Positions 55,956 through 64,000 of a stretch of DNA of 64,000 bases are shown piece by piece. Position numbers and translations under genes: made by a program. The notes beneath the pieces were generated by a model, which did no database searches, was not told the origin of the DNA, and was given only the letters and a program-made list of their open reading frames with translations. The stretch is from Vandiemenella viatica. Lineage: Eukaryota; Arthropoda; Insecta; Orthoptera; Morabidae. Position 1 is the stretch's first letter; every line of letters begins with the position of its first letter. The stretch lies in contig JARYHS010008074.1 of NCBI GenBank assembly GCA_031002005.1, positions 282,349,930 to 282,413,929 of the forward strand. The letters are read 5' to 3'.

Positions 55956-55959
55956 GAAT

Positions 55960-56060
55960 GGAACGAATTATACCATGGTCTTTTGAAGGAACTATCCTGA
56001 CATTAGCCTAGAAGTGATTTCGGGAAACCATTCAAAAACGAAATCTGCATGGTTGGACCG
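55960..56060 (-). mobile_element. tRNA-type SINE family S1, copy 4 (partial)
   Basis: ACCATGGTCTTTTGAAGGAA, then GAAGTGATTTCGGGAAACCA and GAAATCTGCATGGTTGGACC give the S1 order in reverse. The B-box end is lost at the junction with the LINE tail. Confidence 0.5.
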
Positions 56061-56125
56061 AGGATTTAATTTAATCTGTGATGGAGCGCACGCTACGATG
56101 GCATTTTCCTAGTCACCTATTTATC
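56061..56125 (-). mobile_element. CR1/jockey-like LINE, 3' end only, copy 8
   Basis: AATTTAATCTGTGATGGAGC then GCACGCTACGATGGCATTTT is the minus-strand version of the shared 3' UTR. Confidence 0.5.
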
Positions 56126-56899
56126 CCTTTCTTTTTTTGTAATATAACTGCTAATAGTGGACGCTAACCATCCCTGCCTTTGCTTCAGTAATAATCATCA
56201 AGATTGTTAACATGTACAATGTGATGTTAACAAACAAAAACACACTTTCTTCTTTTGATATCGGAATTGAAGATTCAGTTGATTTGTCGTTTTGAGAAAT
56301 CAGCTTCAGTCAGGACTACCTCCTTGCTTCGTTAGAATAGATCTCGGAAACGGCTGGAACGATTTAGATGAATTTCATACTTAGATAACGTTTTTTTAAG
56401 GTTTACCTAAATAGTTATCTGCCCTGTAAAAAAACGATTTTACAAAAACACCAATAATTCTTGTATTTGGTATCTCGGAAACGGCTCTAACGCCATCTCG
56501 TAGACAATGCAGGTACGAGTAAGAGAATATTAGTTCTCTTTGGTTATGGCAAAGAAAACTTTATATCATTAACAAACAATTCTTCGTGGGCAGTAACTGA
56601 ATGGTAATATAATAAGTAGATGAAGTATATTGAATAATGAAACGTATTTTATTTTTAAGAGTAGTAATAAATATCACTTTTAATGTAAAAATTCGTTACC
56701 ATAAAATTTTACATGTATAATTGTAAAACATTTAAAAAGTGGATATTTAAAAAATAGATATCGGCTTTGTTAGATGTGATTTTTTCAAACTTCTTTACTT
56801 TACAAAACTTCGTTGAAGACACTATAAGCAGTTATTATATAACCATTCTTTACTTTTTGAACGTATATGTCTTAACATAAACATAAATATTACTGAATC
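56126..56899. other. AT-rich sequence with two TCTCGGAAACGGCT units
   Basis: TCTCGGAAACGGCT occurs at about 56341 and 56464, a ~122-bp repeat that may be the 3' part of the adjacent Helitron. No gene. Confidence 0.35.
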
Positions 56900-57590
56900 T
56901 ACGAAGTAGTGAAAAATCCTCGAATAGTTGTCCATACGAAAAAAACAGTTTCTGGTCCGGTAAATACAATCCTGCACTTTGGAGCGTCTGACCTTGCGCT
57001 TTATTAATGATCATAACGAAAGTTACTTCTATTGAGACATGGTTGAATTGGAAGGTGCGAGGTTAATGCGAGGTATGAGCATAGTGGTAGCGGATAGAAC
57101 GAATTTAACACGGATGATGTACTCGTCTAAGTGAATTACCACTAATCTTGCACCATTAATTAATCTCCTAGTTGCCGGCCTCGGTAGCGTAGGGTCTAGA
57201 GCACTAGCTCGGTGTGCCGAAGATTGCCGGTTCGAGTCCGGCCGAGGGCATGGGTGTTTAAGTGTTGTGTGTGTAAATGTCTTGTCTGTGTTGTAGTGTT
57301 AATAGCATCAAATCACATTGAGCTCGCTGTATGGCCTCAACAGCTGAATGCCATTAAAAAATAAAAAATCTCCTCGTTTTAAATGTCTTATGCACCTTTT
57401 TTTATCCCAATCAAATTAAAGCTATCTAACAGCTGACTATGTAAGGACAACCATTTTTCTGGAGTTTATGATTTTTCACAATTAACTGAATGAGTTGCTT
57501 TGACATATCTGGTACTTCAGCAGATAGTTTTTGACAAAAACAAGGGTATTATTGAATTGAGAAATTCATGGATAGCATAATTAAAACCGT
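56900..57590 (-). pseudogene. Helitron Pif1-type helicase, C-terminal remnant
   Basis: Minus strand: after the SINE, LINGARLVVIHLDEYIIRVK (57160-57100), MLIPRINLAPSNS, FVMIINKAQGQTLQSAGLYL (57020-56960) and SYGQLF. Family pattern: NGTRLxV, VFIPRIPLxPSD, FAMTINKAQGQTL, SHGQLYVALSR. INKAQGQT is the conserved late motif of Helitron/Pif1 helicases. Upstream pieces (57590-57380) fit less well. Frameshifts are present. No Rep domain is visible. A SINE splits the gene at 57173. Confidence 0.75.
57174..57366 (+). mobile_element. tRNA-derived SINE (S2), 193 bp, with TSD
   Basis: The head is tRNA-like: A-box-like GTAGCGTAGGGTCTAGAGC and B box GGTTCGAGTCC set in a perfect T-arm (GCCGG-TTCGAGT-CCGGC, around 57224-57241). 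The tail ends in an A-rich stretch. AATCTCCTAGTT and AATCTCCTCGTT flank it (57162-57173 and 57367-57378; one mismatch). It is transcribed by Pol III if active, and is inserted in a Helitron helicase remnant. Confidence 0.88.
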
Positions 57591-58027
57591 CGAAAATGCT
57601 TGTGAAGATCTTAATTTTTTTTCCAAAATCAACCATTTATATCAATTAAAATTTATGTGTAAGATTATATAAAGATGACTACTTGAAAGACAATTTCAAA
57701 ATACCTCTATTCAAAAAATAACTTCCTGATTTTTTTTATTAAACTATTTTTTGGTGAATTCAGTTTAGTACAAAATTTGTACGGAACTTCAAAATCGACT
57801 TTACAATAGTAGTTTTACTGCGGTCGCCTGGAGACAATTCCGAGTGCCTATCGTGCACGTTGTACTAATATCAGAACTTGTCACCAACAGTCTGTGAAAC
57901 GCACAATATGCTCTGTGATACTAGTCTACAATTTGATTGTGAAACTTTGGAACGTGTGAGCGTTCACTTATGCGTATATTACAGGTTCCCAACCTGCCAA
58001 CCTGTGGGTGCGTAGACGTGACCTGGG
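57591..58027. other. No feature recognised
   Basis: AT-rich; nothing to annotate. Confidence 0.35.
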
Positions 58028-58035
58028 GGAGGGAG

Positions 58036-58428
58036 CAGTGGCGTAGCTAGGCCAACAAGGGCCCCGGTGCAAAAAATTTATTTTGGGCCCTAAGGCCAGA
58101 TAGGCGACTATTTTTTTGCTTAGTGTTGCTGGTACGGGCCCCCTGAGCTGAGGATGGGGGCCCTTGAGTTGTGCTTAGGGGCCCCTCTGAGCAGTGGTTG
58201 GGAGCCCCCCTGAGCAGTGAGGGCCCTTATTGAGGTAGTGACGGGCTTCCTGTGTCTCAGGGGCCCCCTTAGACGACTGTAGAGCTAAGAAAAGGTCGCC
58301 AGTTTGCCATGAAGGCTCTTGGGCCCTGTCAATCGCGCTTGGGAGCCCCCAGAGGTATGCTTGGGGCCCCCTGAGCGTAGGAGCCTCGGTGCACTGCACC
58401 GCCTAGCCCCATAGTAGCTACGCTCCTG
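58036..58428. mobile_element. hAT-type MITE, 393 bp, TSD GGAGGGAG
   Basis: Ends are CAGTGGCGTAGCTA and TAGCTACGCTCCTG (inverted, two mismatches). GGAGGGAG is repeated exactly at 58028-58035 and 58429-58436. The interior is rich in GGGCCCC blocks; the ORFs there are repeat artefacts. Confidence 0.93.
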
Positions 58429-58436
58429 GGAGGGAG

Positions 58437-60009
58437 TGGGGTTGCAAGGCAGCTTCACCGCAAGTGTGGACGATACCTCAGCTCTACAGCGTCGCAAGTA
58501 CTATGTCTCCTTCGGCGCCTCCTAGAGTAGAATACCTTTATCCTAGCATCACATACTTTGTGTTTCATCTGACGTATCATCAGTAAAGTTTTAAAAAGCC
58601 AATAGTGGCGGTAAGGGATGGATTTTTTTTCTGACCGTAGGAGGGCGTGATAAGAAAAACTTTAGAGCCCCCTGATCTTGCTGAATACGTAAAACCGCGT
58701 AAGAACCTAATGATGACGGCGCACCCGTCGCATCATCCCTATTCCAGTAACGCCTGCGGCCACGCTGTCTGGTGTTTGGTTGGTTAATGTTCAAGTTACG
58801 AACCATTCTGTCGACTTCTGCTGGCCTCTGGCTTGTGTAATCCGGGTGTCAGTGTTTAACAGTTCAAGGTGAACGTTAGAAGCAATATCTGCGTGGTAAC
58901 ACACTGTAACGAGAAGGGGGACACGTTGGCGCTCCGAGTTTGAAGAGTCTCCATGTTGGACCAGAGTATGTACTACTGGTTTGTAAGGGTTCAAATCTCC
59001 TGGGTGTGTCGGCCTATCTGGCTGGTTTTGAGATGGGTTCCGTTGTCACCTTCACCAAAACGGCAAAAAAACCTGAACGTTACATAAACAAAATAACAAG
59101 AAATACTTACAACAATCTTACGTGATTAGCAGACTGGGGACCACACTGCGTCCTCAGCTATGTTACCTAGTCCTTAATGACATCGACAGCACAAAGTAAA
59201 ATATCTCCAGACACTCTTCCACCAATCTTTTGATTTAAGTTGAAATCACCGAGACAAAGAAATGAATAAAATTTTTATCAAGAAACTGCAAGGAATTTTT
59301 CGAACTGCTCCGTAAGGAAACCATCCCTGCAATCTCTTTGAACGTCATAAGGGAAACATTGAGAACTGAAATAAAGCTGCAAATTCACAGCAGGTTTCTC
59401 GTGAGTCTTCAGAAAAAAAGCTGGACATTTTGACAGTTCATGTGCGCAGAGTATTCTGAATTGCTGACTGTACGAATGTCATGTTCAGATATACGCCAGT
59501 ATGAGCCCGACCAGGGGCATGGTTGCTTTTAACTGAGTGTTATGCTATGTGTTCTCTGCACTATGGAAAGCAATAATACAAATGATGAGATGGTAAATAT
59601 GTTGAAAAAACTAAAATACTATTTGCGGATTCTGTAAGGCGTAAAATGCTAAATACCATAAATAAAGACATAACGTGTAAGGTAAAGGGAGCTGTGAATT
59701 CTCGTCCATACGAACTGAGACTGAAATCAGTGAGGACTAAGCGGAAGAACTATTTGCTGCCTCAGCTATCCGTTCAAACCGCAAACGGAATGTTACTGCT
59801 GCTCTGCTTCTCGATAAGCATTGGAGACGTCACTCCGCAACCAAAGCATTTCCCCGAACTGCGTTAAACTAAATGGGTTCAGCGTTTCCTACAGTCTACA
59901 AAAGCAAATACATCAAAACGACTAATGTGAAGGAGCACGAAAGTGCCAATACGAAGTTAGCCGATGTGACTGATCTAAAATTTATCTGCCTTCTCTGTAT
60001 TTTGCTAGC
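58437..60009. other. No gene recognised
   Basis: Short ORFs (58591-58806 minus, 58940-59125 plus, 59646-59867 plus) carry no domain I know. Possibly old repeat remnants. Confidence 0.35.
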
Positions 60010-60185
60010 AGTACTGTTGTCTAAGAGCATTCGGGAGGACCAGAGTTCAAATCGCCTTACGGCCAGATTTCGGTTTTCCAAAGTTTCCCGAAATCACTGA
60101 ACGAATGCCGGGATGGTTCCTTAAAAAACACCATATCCGAATTTCTTCCAGTTCCTATCCCCAGTCCTCTCCCATCTCATGACTG
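60010..60185 (+). mobile_element. tRNA-type SINE family S1, copy 5
   Basis: B-box-like AGAGTTCAAATCGCC, then GCCAGATTTCGGTTTTCC, CCCGAAATCACTGAACGAAT and GCCGGGATGGTTCC follow the S1 order, ending near CCAGTCCTCTCCCATCTC. Confidence 0.65.
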
Positions 60186-60189
60186 CCAT

Positions 60190-61236
60190 GTCGACAAGGC
60201 ATAAGGAAATAAGCCATAAGTTCAAAAGTTTCCAACTCGATTGAACAAATGTAGCAACATATAATGGACAGAGCGGTCTGTGACTAGTGCATTCACGCGC
60301 ACGCCTACTATATTCAGGGTCCAGTGCATCTAGAAATTTTAAGCGCGTAGTTTTGTTCATTTACTAGGACGCTACCTGGTTTAGATTCCACTTTAATCTG
60401 TAGAGGAAGAGGTGGAATATGCGGTAAACTGCAAGTCACCAGGTCGTAAGACCATACTAATGTAATATTTAATGGCAGGATTCATTAGAATTTCACCTGC
60501 AACATCAGGTAGGTATTGTTTGTTTTTCACGCTTTTTCCATAGTTGCTTCAGTAATTAAAGAGGTTGTCATTCCACTGTTCGTAAGTAAATAGATTGCAT
60601 GTTCTTTTTCATGCGAAAATCTTAGGAGAATAAGAAAAACTTAACTTTTCGTGCACAAACCTGCAAAAAATCTGTAATGCATAGTGAAAAACTACTATAT
60701 AATTTCCTAAGCTCACTTTTTCACTCACCTCGATAGCTATTGGCTGGAGAACGGTGTCACGTGTCAGCCTTCCCTAGCAAAACAGCGGCAAGAAATACCA
60801 TTAGAAGAAATTCGTGGTTATGTCCACAATTTAATAGCTAAACAATTGCTACCAAATTAATTGCCATTTTACATTCATTAAGTTTACTTTTCGTATCGTT
60901 TCATAGATAAAAAAAATAAACTTCTGCGGCTGAAAAAAACGCGGATCTGCTTTTGAGTAACATGTTGCTAATGAAAGCTACTTAAAAAAAAAAAAACCTT
61001 TAAAAATTAAATACTCATGGGGTCTGCTGAAACCACGAATGCCAATTGTCATTCCGGCTTAGAATAAATTTCAATTTAATTAAAAATTTCACGAATGTTG
61101 TTGTTGCTCGACCAAAGTTTATACATTACGATCTATTTACATTTTATGTTTTTTACTGACTACTTTCGTTAATGTTCTTTGTTCATGTTCGCTGTACCTG
61201 AGTTCTTAGGTTGTTTAAAGAGGACATCAGACCAAA
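60190..61236. other. No gene recognised
   Basis: AT-rich sequence up to the Tc1-like element. Confidence 0.4.
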
Positions 61237-61238
61237 TA

Positions 61239-61269
61239 CACAGACGGAAAAAAAATCCCAACACCAAGA
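61239..61269 (+). repeat. Left TIR of the Tc1-like element
   Basis: Starts CACAGACGG; pairs with 62634-62665. Confidence 0.93.
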
Positions 61270-61478
61270 AAGACTTGTGTTAGATAAACGAAATTTGGTA
61301 GGCGTGTTTATACATCTGAAAGATGGCATCGATTCAAATTTCGCGCTTCGCGCATAAGTGTGGCGCTAGTAGCGCTACTCAGAGCTTGCAAATCAGGTTT
61401 GCTTTAAATACGCGCTGTAAAGTTTGTGAACGTTATTTACCGCTGAGATTTGACATAGTGAGTTGATGTTAGCCAAGA

Positions 61479-62501
61479 ATGCCTTTAAGAAGACGAAGAA
61501 GCCATTATCAACAGCTCACCGAGTTTGAACGAGGTCGTGTAATAGGGCTACGAGAAGGTGGATTTTCTTTTCGCGATATTGCAGAAAGACTTGGCCGGAA
61601 TGTATCCACTGTGCATGATTGTTGGGTGCAGTGGTCAAGGGATGGTACTGCCTCAAGAAGACCGGGTTCCGGGAGGCCACGTGGCACTACTGAGAGGGAA
61701 GACCGCCGTATTCGGCGTACAGCTGTGGCGCATCGTACTGCGTCTGCGGCAGAAATTCGAGCTGCAGTTGGTACCACAGTGACACAACGAACTGTTAGAA
61801 ATCGGTTACTTCAAGGACAGCTCCGAGCCAGGCGCCCTGTAGCGTGCATTCCACTGACTACAAGCCATCGCCGTTTGCGACTCCAGTGGTGTCAAGCCAG
61901 AGCTCATTGGAGGACGGAGTGGAGATCTGTTGTGTTTTCTGATGAAAGCAGGTTCTGCCTTGGTGCCAGTGATGGCCGAGTGTTGGTCAGAAGGAGGCCA
62001 GGGGAACGCCTGCAACCAAACTGTCTGCGGCCTAGACACACTGGACCTACACCTGGAGTCATGGTCTGGGGAGCAATTTCCTATGACAGCAGGAGCACTC
62101 TTGTGGTTATACCAAACACACTGACTGCAAATTTGTACGTCAGTCTGGTAATTCAACCTGTAGTGCTGCCATTCATGAACAGCATTCAAGGGGGAGTTTT
62201 TCAACAGGATAACGCTCGCCCTCATACCGCTGTTGTCTCGCAACGTGCTCTACAGAGTGTCGACATGTTACCTTGGCCTGCGAGATCACCAGATCTGTCT
62301 CCAATTGAACACGTATGGGATATCATTGGACGACAACTCCAGCATCATCCACAGCCAGCACTGACCGTCCCAGTATTGACAGCACAAGTACAACAAGCAT
62401 GGAACTCCATACCACAAAGTGACATTCGAAACCTGTATGACACAATGCATTCACGTTTGCAGGCTTGCATTCAAAATTCTGGAGGTTACACCGGCTATTA
62501 A
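61479..62501 (+). CDS. Tc1-like transposase, uninterrupted, 340 aa
   Basis: The usual length for Tc1 transposases, which cut and paste the element at TA sites. The N-terminus has two helix-turn-helix units: FRDIAERLGRNVSTVHDCWV (about 31-50) and a second at about 87-112, linked by a GSGRPRGTT hook. The catalytic triad is D155 (VVFSDESRF), D244 (FQQDNARPH) and E277 (SPDLSPIEHVW). Only 32 residues separate the last two, against 34 in Tc1 and Sleeping Beauty. The ATG at 61479 gives the standard start (MPLRRRRSHY). No stops or frameshifts. Whether it is active cannot be judged from sequence. Confidence 0.95.
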   Translation: MPLRRRRSHYQQLTEFERGRVIGLREGGFSFRDIAERLGRNVSTVHDCWVQWSRDGTASRRPGSGRPRGTTEREDRRIRRTAVAHRTASAAEIRAAVGTTVTQRTVRNRLLQGQLRARRPVACIPLTTSHRRLRLQWCQARAHWRTEWRSVVFSDESRFCLGASDGRVLVRRRPGERLQPNCLRPRHTGPTPGVMVWGAISYDSRSTLVVIPNTLTANLYVSLVIQPVVLPFMNSIQGGVFQQDNARPHTAVVSQRALQSVDMLPWPARSPDLSPIEHVWDIIGRQLQHHPQPALTVPVLTAQVQQAWNSIPQSDIRNLYDTMHSRLQACIQNSGGYTGY

Positions 62502-62633
62502 TTTAACAGTATTTCACATTTGAAATGCATTTTCTTGAGCTTAAATTAACCTGTGATCTTGAAAATTTAATCAATTAAACATGTTAACTTGACAAATGCA
62601 TTGTCCAAATTTCATTACTCTACAATAATTTTT

Positions 62634-62665
62634 CCTTGGTGTTGGGATTTTTTTTTCCGTCTGTG
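62634..62665 (-). repeat. Right TIR of the Tc1-like element
   Basis: CCTTGGTGTTGGGATT ... CCGTCTGTG, reverse complement of the left end with one extra base in the A tract. Confidence 0.93.
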
Positions 62666-62667
62666 TA

Positions 62668-63139
62668 TGATACCGAATCGAGTATTCTGGCAATTCATTT
62701 CTTGTTACTCAACTGTTTAATAATCTGGAATCTGCATTATGTTCTCTGGCCGTTACAGACATTATGACCAACGATTACAATATGAACATTTTACCAACCT
62801 CAATTAAAAATAAAAAAAAAAAAATAAATAAAAATAAATAAAAAAAAAAACGGTCATGGGCTTGCTCTAATACACAATAAGTCTGTTGGAATATTTCAGC
62901 AGTTTACTACATGGCTACATGGAAAGTGTAAACCAAGTAATATAGATAGCAGTAACAACAAAGAAGCTGGCATGTAACAACCCCGGACTGTAATTTATTA
63001 CGCAAAAAAGAAAATCTGGCACCGATGATTGTATAACAAACCAAAACGCATTTGTGAAAACCCAAAACATTGTTACAAAAGGCGACATGACCTTAACCCT
63101 TGATTATCAGATATTTCATTAATCTCCCATCTTTGGGAG
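62668..63139. other. No gene recognised; A-rich run at 62806-62850
   Basis: A run of AAATAAATAAAAA-type sequence could be an old poly-A tail. Nothing else. Confidence 0.35.
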
Positions 63140-63595
63140 ACAAATCTCTGTGGCACAATGCTACAGTATGATGGGGTGGCATAGCACCCGGATTATAATA
63201 GTTATCAAACAAAGCAGTTTGACAACTGAAAGCAGCTAAATTTGTCTATGGAAACTAGCGTAGAACACACTCAAGGAATATGATAACAGGAGTTGGGATT
63301 ATAGCTTTGGGTATACCGGTAAGGTACGGGGTGCACAGAGAATGTGTAAGGTATACGTTGGTAATGAGGTTGGAATGGACATTGTGGAAACAATTAGAAG
63401 TAACCTGTATAAGGAACACATGACCATGACCATAAATTAGTAGTAATGTTTGGGCAAAACGGTTATGGGAAAATTGGATCTCTTGATTAGGTCACCGACT
63501 GATGAGTAAAAGAGATTAAAATTAAATGCGCTTAAAACAAAGCGCGTAGGAAAATTTCCTGAGTATAAGCTCCTTTACAGTCAATAGAGATAGCG
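63140..63595 (+). mobile_element. CR1/jockey-like LINE, copy 9
   Basis: Decayed frames resemble AAKFVYGN, RVYVGNEVGMDIVETIRS, and HDHKL (near 63420-63440). The 3' UTR has GTAGGAAAATTTCC and AAGCTCC as in other copies. Confidence 0.6.
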
Positions 63596-64000
63596 CCAGC
63601 AGCAATCCTGAAAAATAGGTGTATATCCCAGACCTCGTTGTGAACGCATGCTAAGGCCTCGTACTTCCACTCTCAACTTCTCACGCAGAAAGTGGCTACA
63701 GTGAAATCAATTCTGCTTACATTCAAAAATCTGCTATGCTGTCCATTTCATAAATAAATTGATAATACAGGTATTTTGTTCCACCGTTCCTATTTTGTTA
63801 TCCGTCAAGCAAACATACGGTATACACATGAATAAACTACCGACCCGTGCGTGCGTGCGTTAAGCTCCGCCACACTGCATAGGGGAGGTGCGAAGTGTCT
63901 AGGTTCAAACCCAGCCCCGCATACCCCTACCCAACTGCTTCCGCGAAGTAGTTGCAAACGCTCGTTCCACTGTTAGTACTTTACAACCAAAGAAACCAAA
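63596..64000. other. No gene recognised
   Basis: It contains TAGGTTCAAACCC near 63900, B-box-like and possibly part of another SINE, without a clear A box. Confidence 0.3.

Larger units (their letters stand above)
61239..62665 (+). mobile_element. Tc1-like transposon, complete, TSD TA
   Basis: Terminal repeats of about 30 bp: CACAGACGGAAAAAAAATCC then CAACACCAAG at 61239, and the inverted form at the right end with one extra A. TA flanks both sides (61237-61238 and 62666-62667). The 1427-bp length and a single uninterrupted transposase gene make it the best-preserved DNA transposon here, possibly a young copy. Confidence 0.95.

Noticed and set aside
57174..57246. tRNA gene
   Set aside because: The tRNA-like head is followed by a ~120-bp unrelated body and an A-rich tail, with flanking duplications. 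It is a SINE.
58175..58497. Minus-strand ORFs of 70-74 aa
   Set aside because: They lie mostly in the GGGCCCC-rich hAT MITE and extend only a short way past its right end; no domain.

Overview
The window is eukaryotic and almost certainly from an insect with a repeat-rich, AT-biased genome. A polyneopteran-type host is a guess, not shown by the sequence. The only host gene I can support is on the minus strand: six exons (25584 down to 2044) encoding all but the N-terminus of a Na+/K+-ATPase beta subunit (nervana type). Splice sites and reading phases agree across all five introns. No single ORF shows the gene because its exons are 104-182 bp long and the last intron is 12.7 kb. The missing first ~45 residues should lie above 25584 in this window or beyond it; I could not find that exon.

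Nearly everything else is transposable elements, many nested. Positions 2.1-14.9 kb (last intron) hold copies of a CR1/jockey-like LINE, a head-to-head pair of Penelope-like fragments with a hammerhead-ribozyme-like motif, a Tc1/mariner-superfamily element with 102-bp inverted repeats, a 57-bp-arm foldback, and a degenerate mariner with its TA duplication. Positions 15.0-19.1 kb hold a Helitron-like element made of ~130-150 bp tandem units, split by a 1344-bp solo LTR with a 4-bp duplication. Positions 19.9-25.2 kb hold a second Penelope-like element split by a SINE, and another LINE copy.

Positions 25.6-47 kb (probable first intron or upstream) contain at least four hAT-type elements (three with clear 8-bp duplications, one with a doubtful duplication), a TIR element with a TAA duplication, G/C-rich palindromic MITEs, LINE fragments including a chimeric one, a second Helitron-like element, and a possible second LTR. 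Positions 47.0-55.3 kb form a three-layer nest: an RTE-type LINE (minus) holds a MITE, which holds a 5.3-kb Ty3/Gypsy element with 445-bp LTRs differing at three positions. Its pol frame is broken by one base. Positions 55.9-64 kb contain a Helitron helicase remnant split by a tRNA-derived SINE, a hAT MITE, another SINE, a complete Tc1-like transposon with an uninterrupted 340-aa transposase, and a final LINE copy.

Sequence recognition was by eye. Family names rest on conserved motifs, TIRs and target-site duplications read directly; exact edges of decayed copies are approximate.
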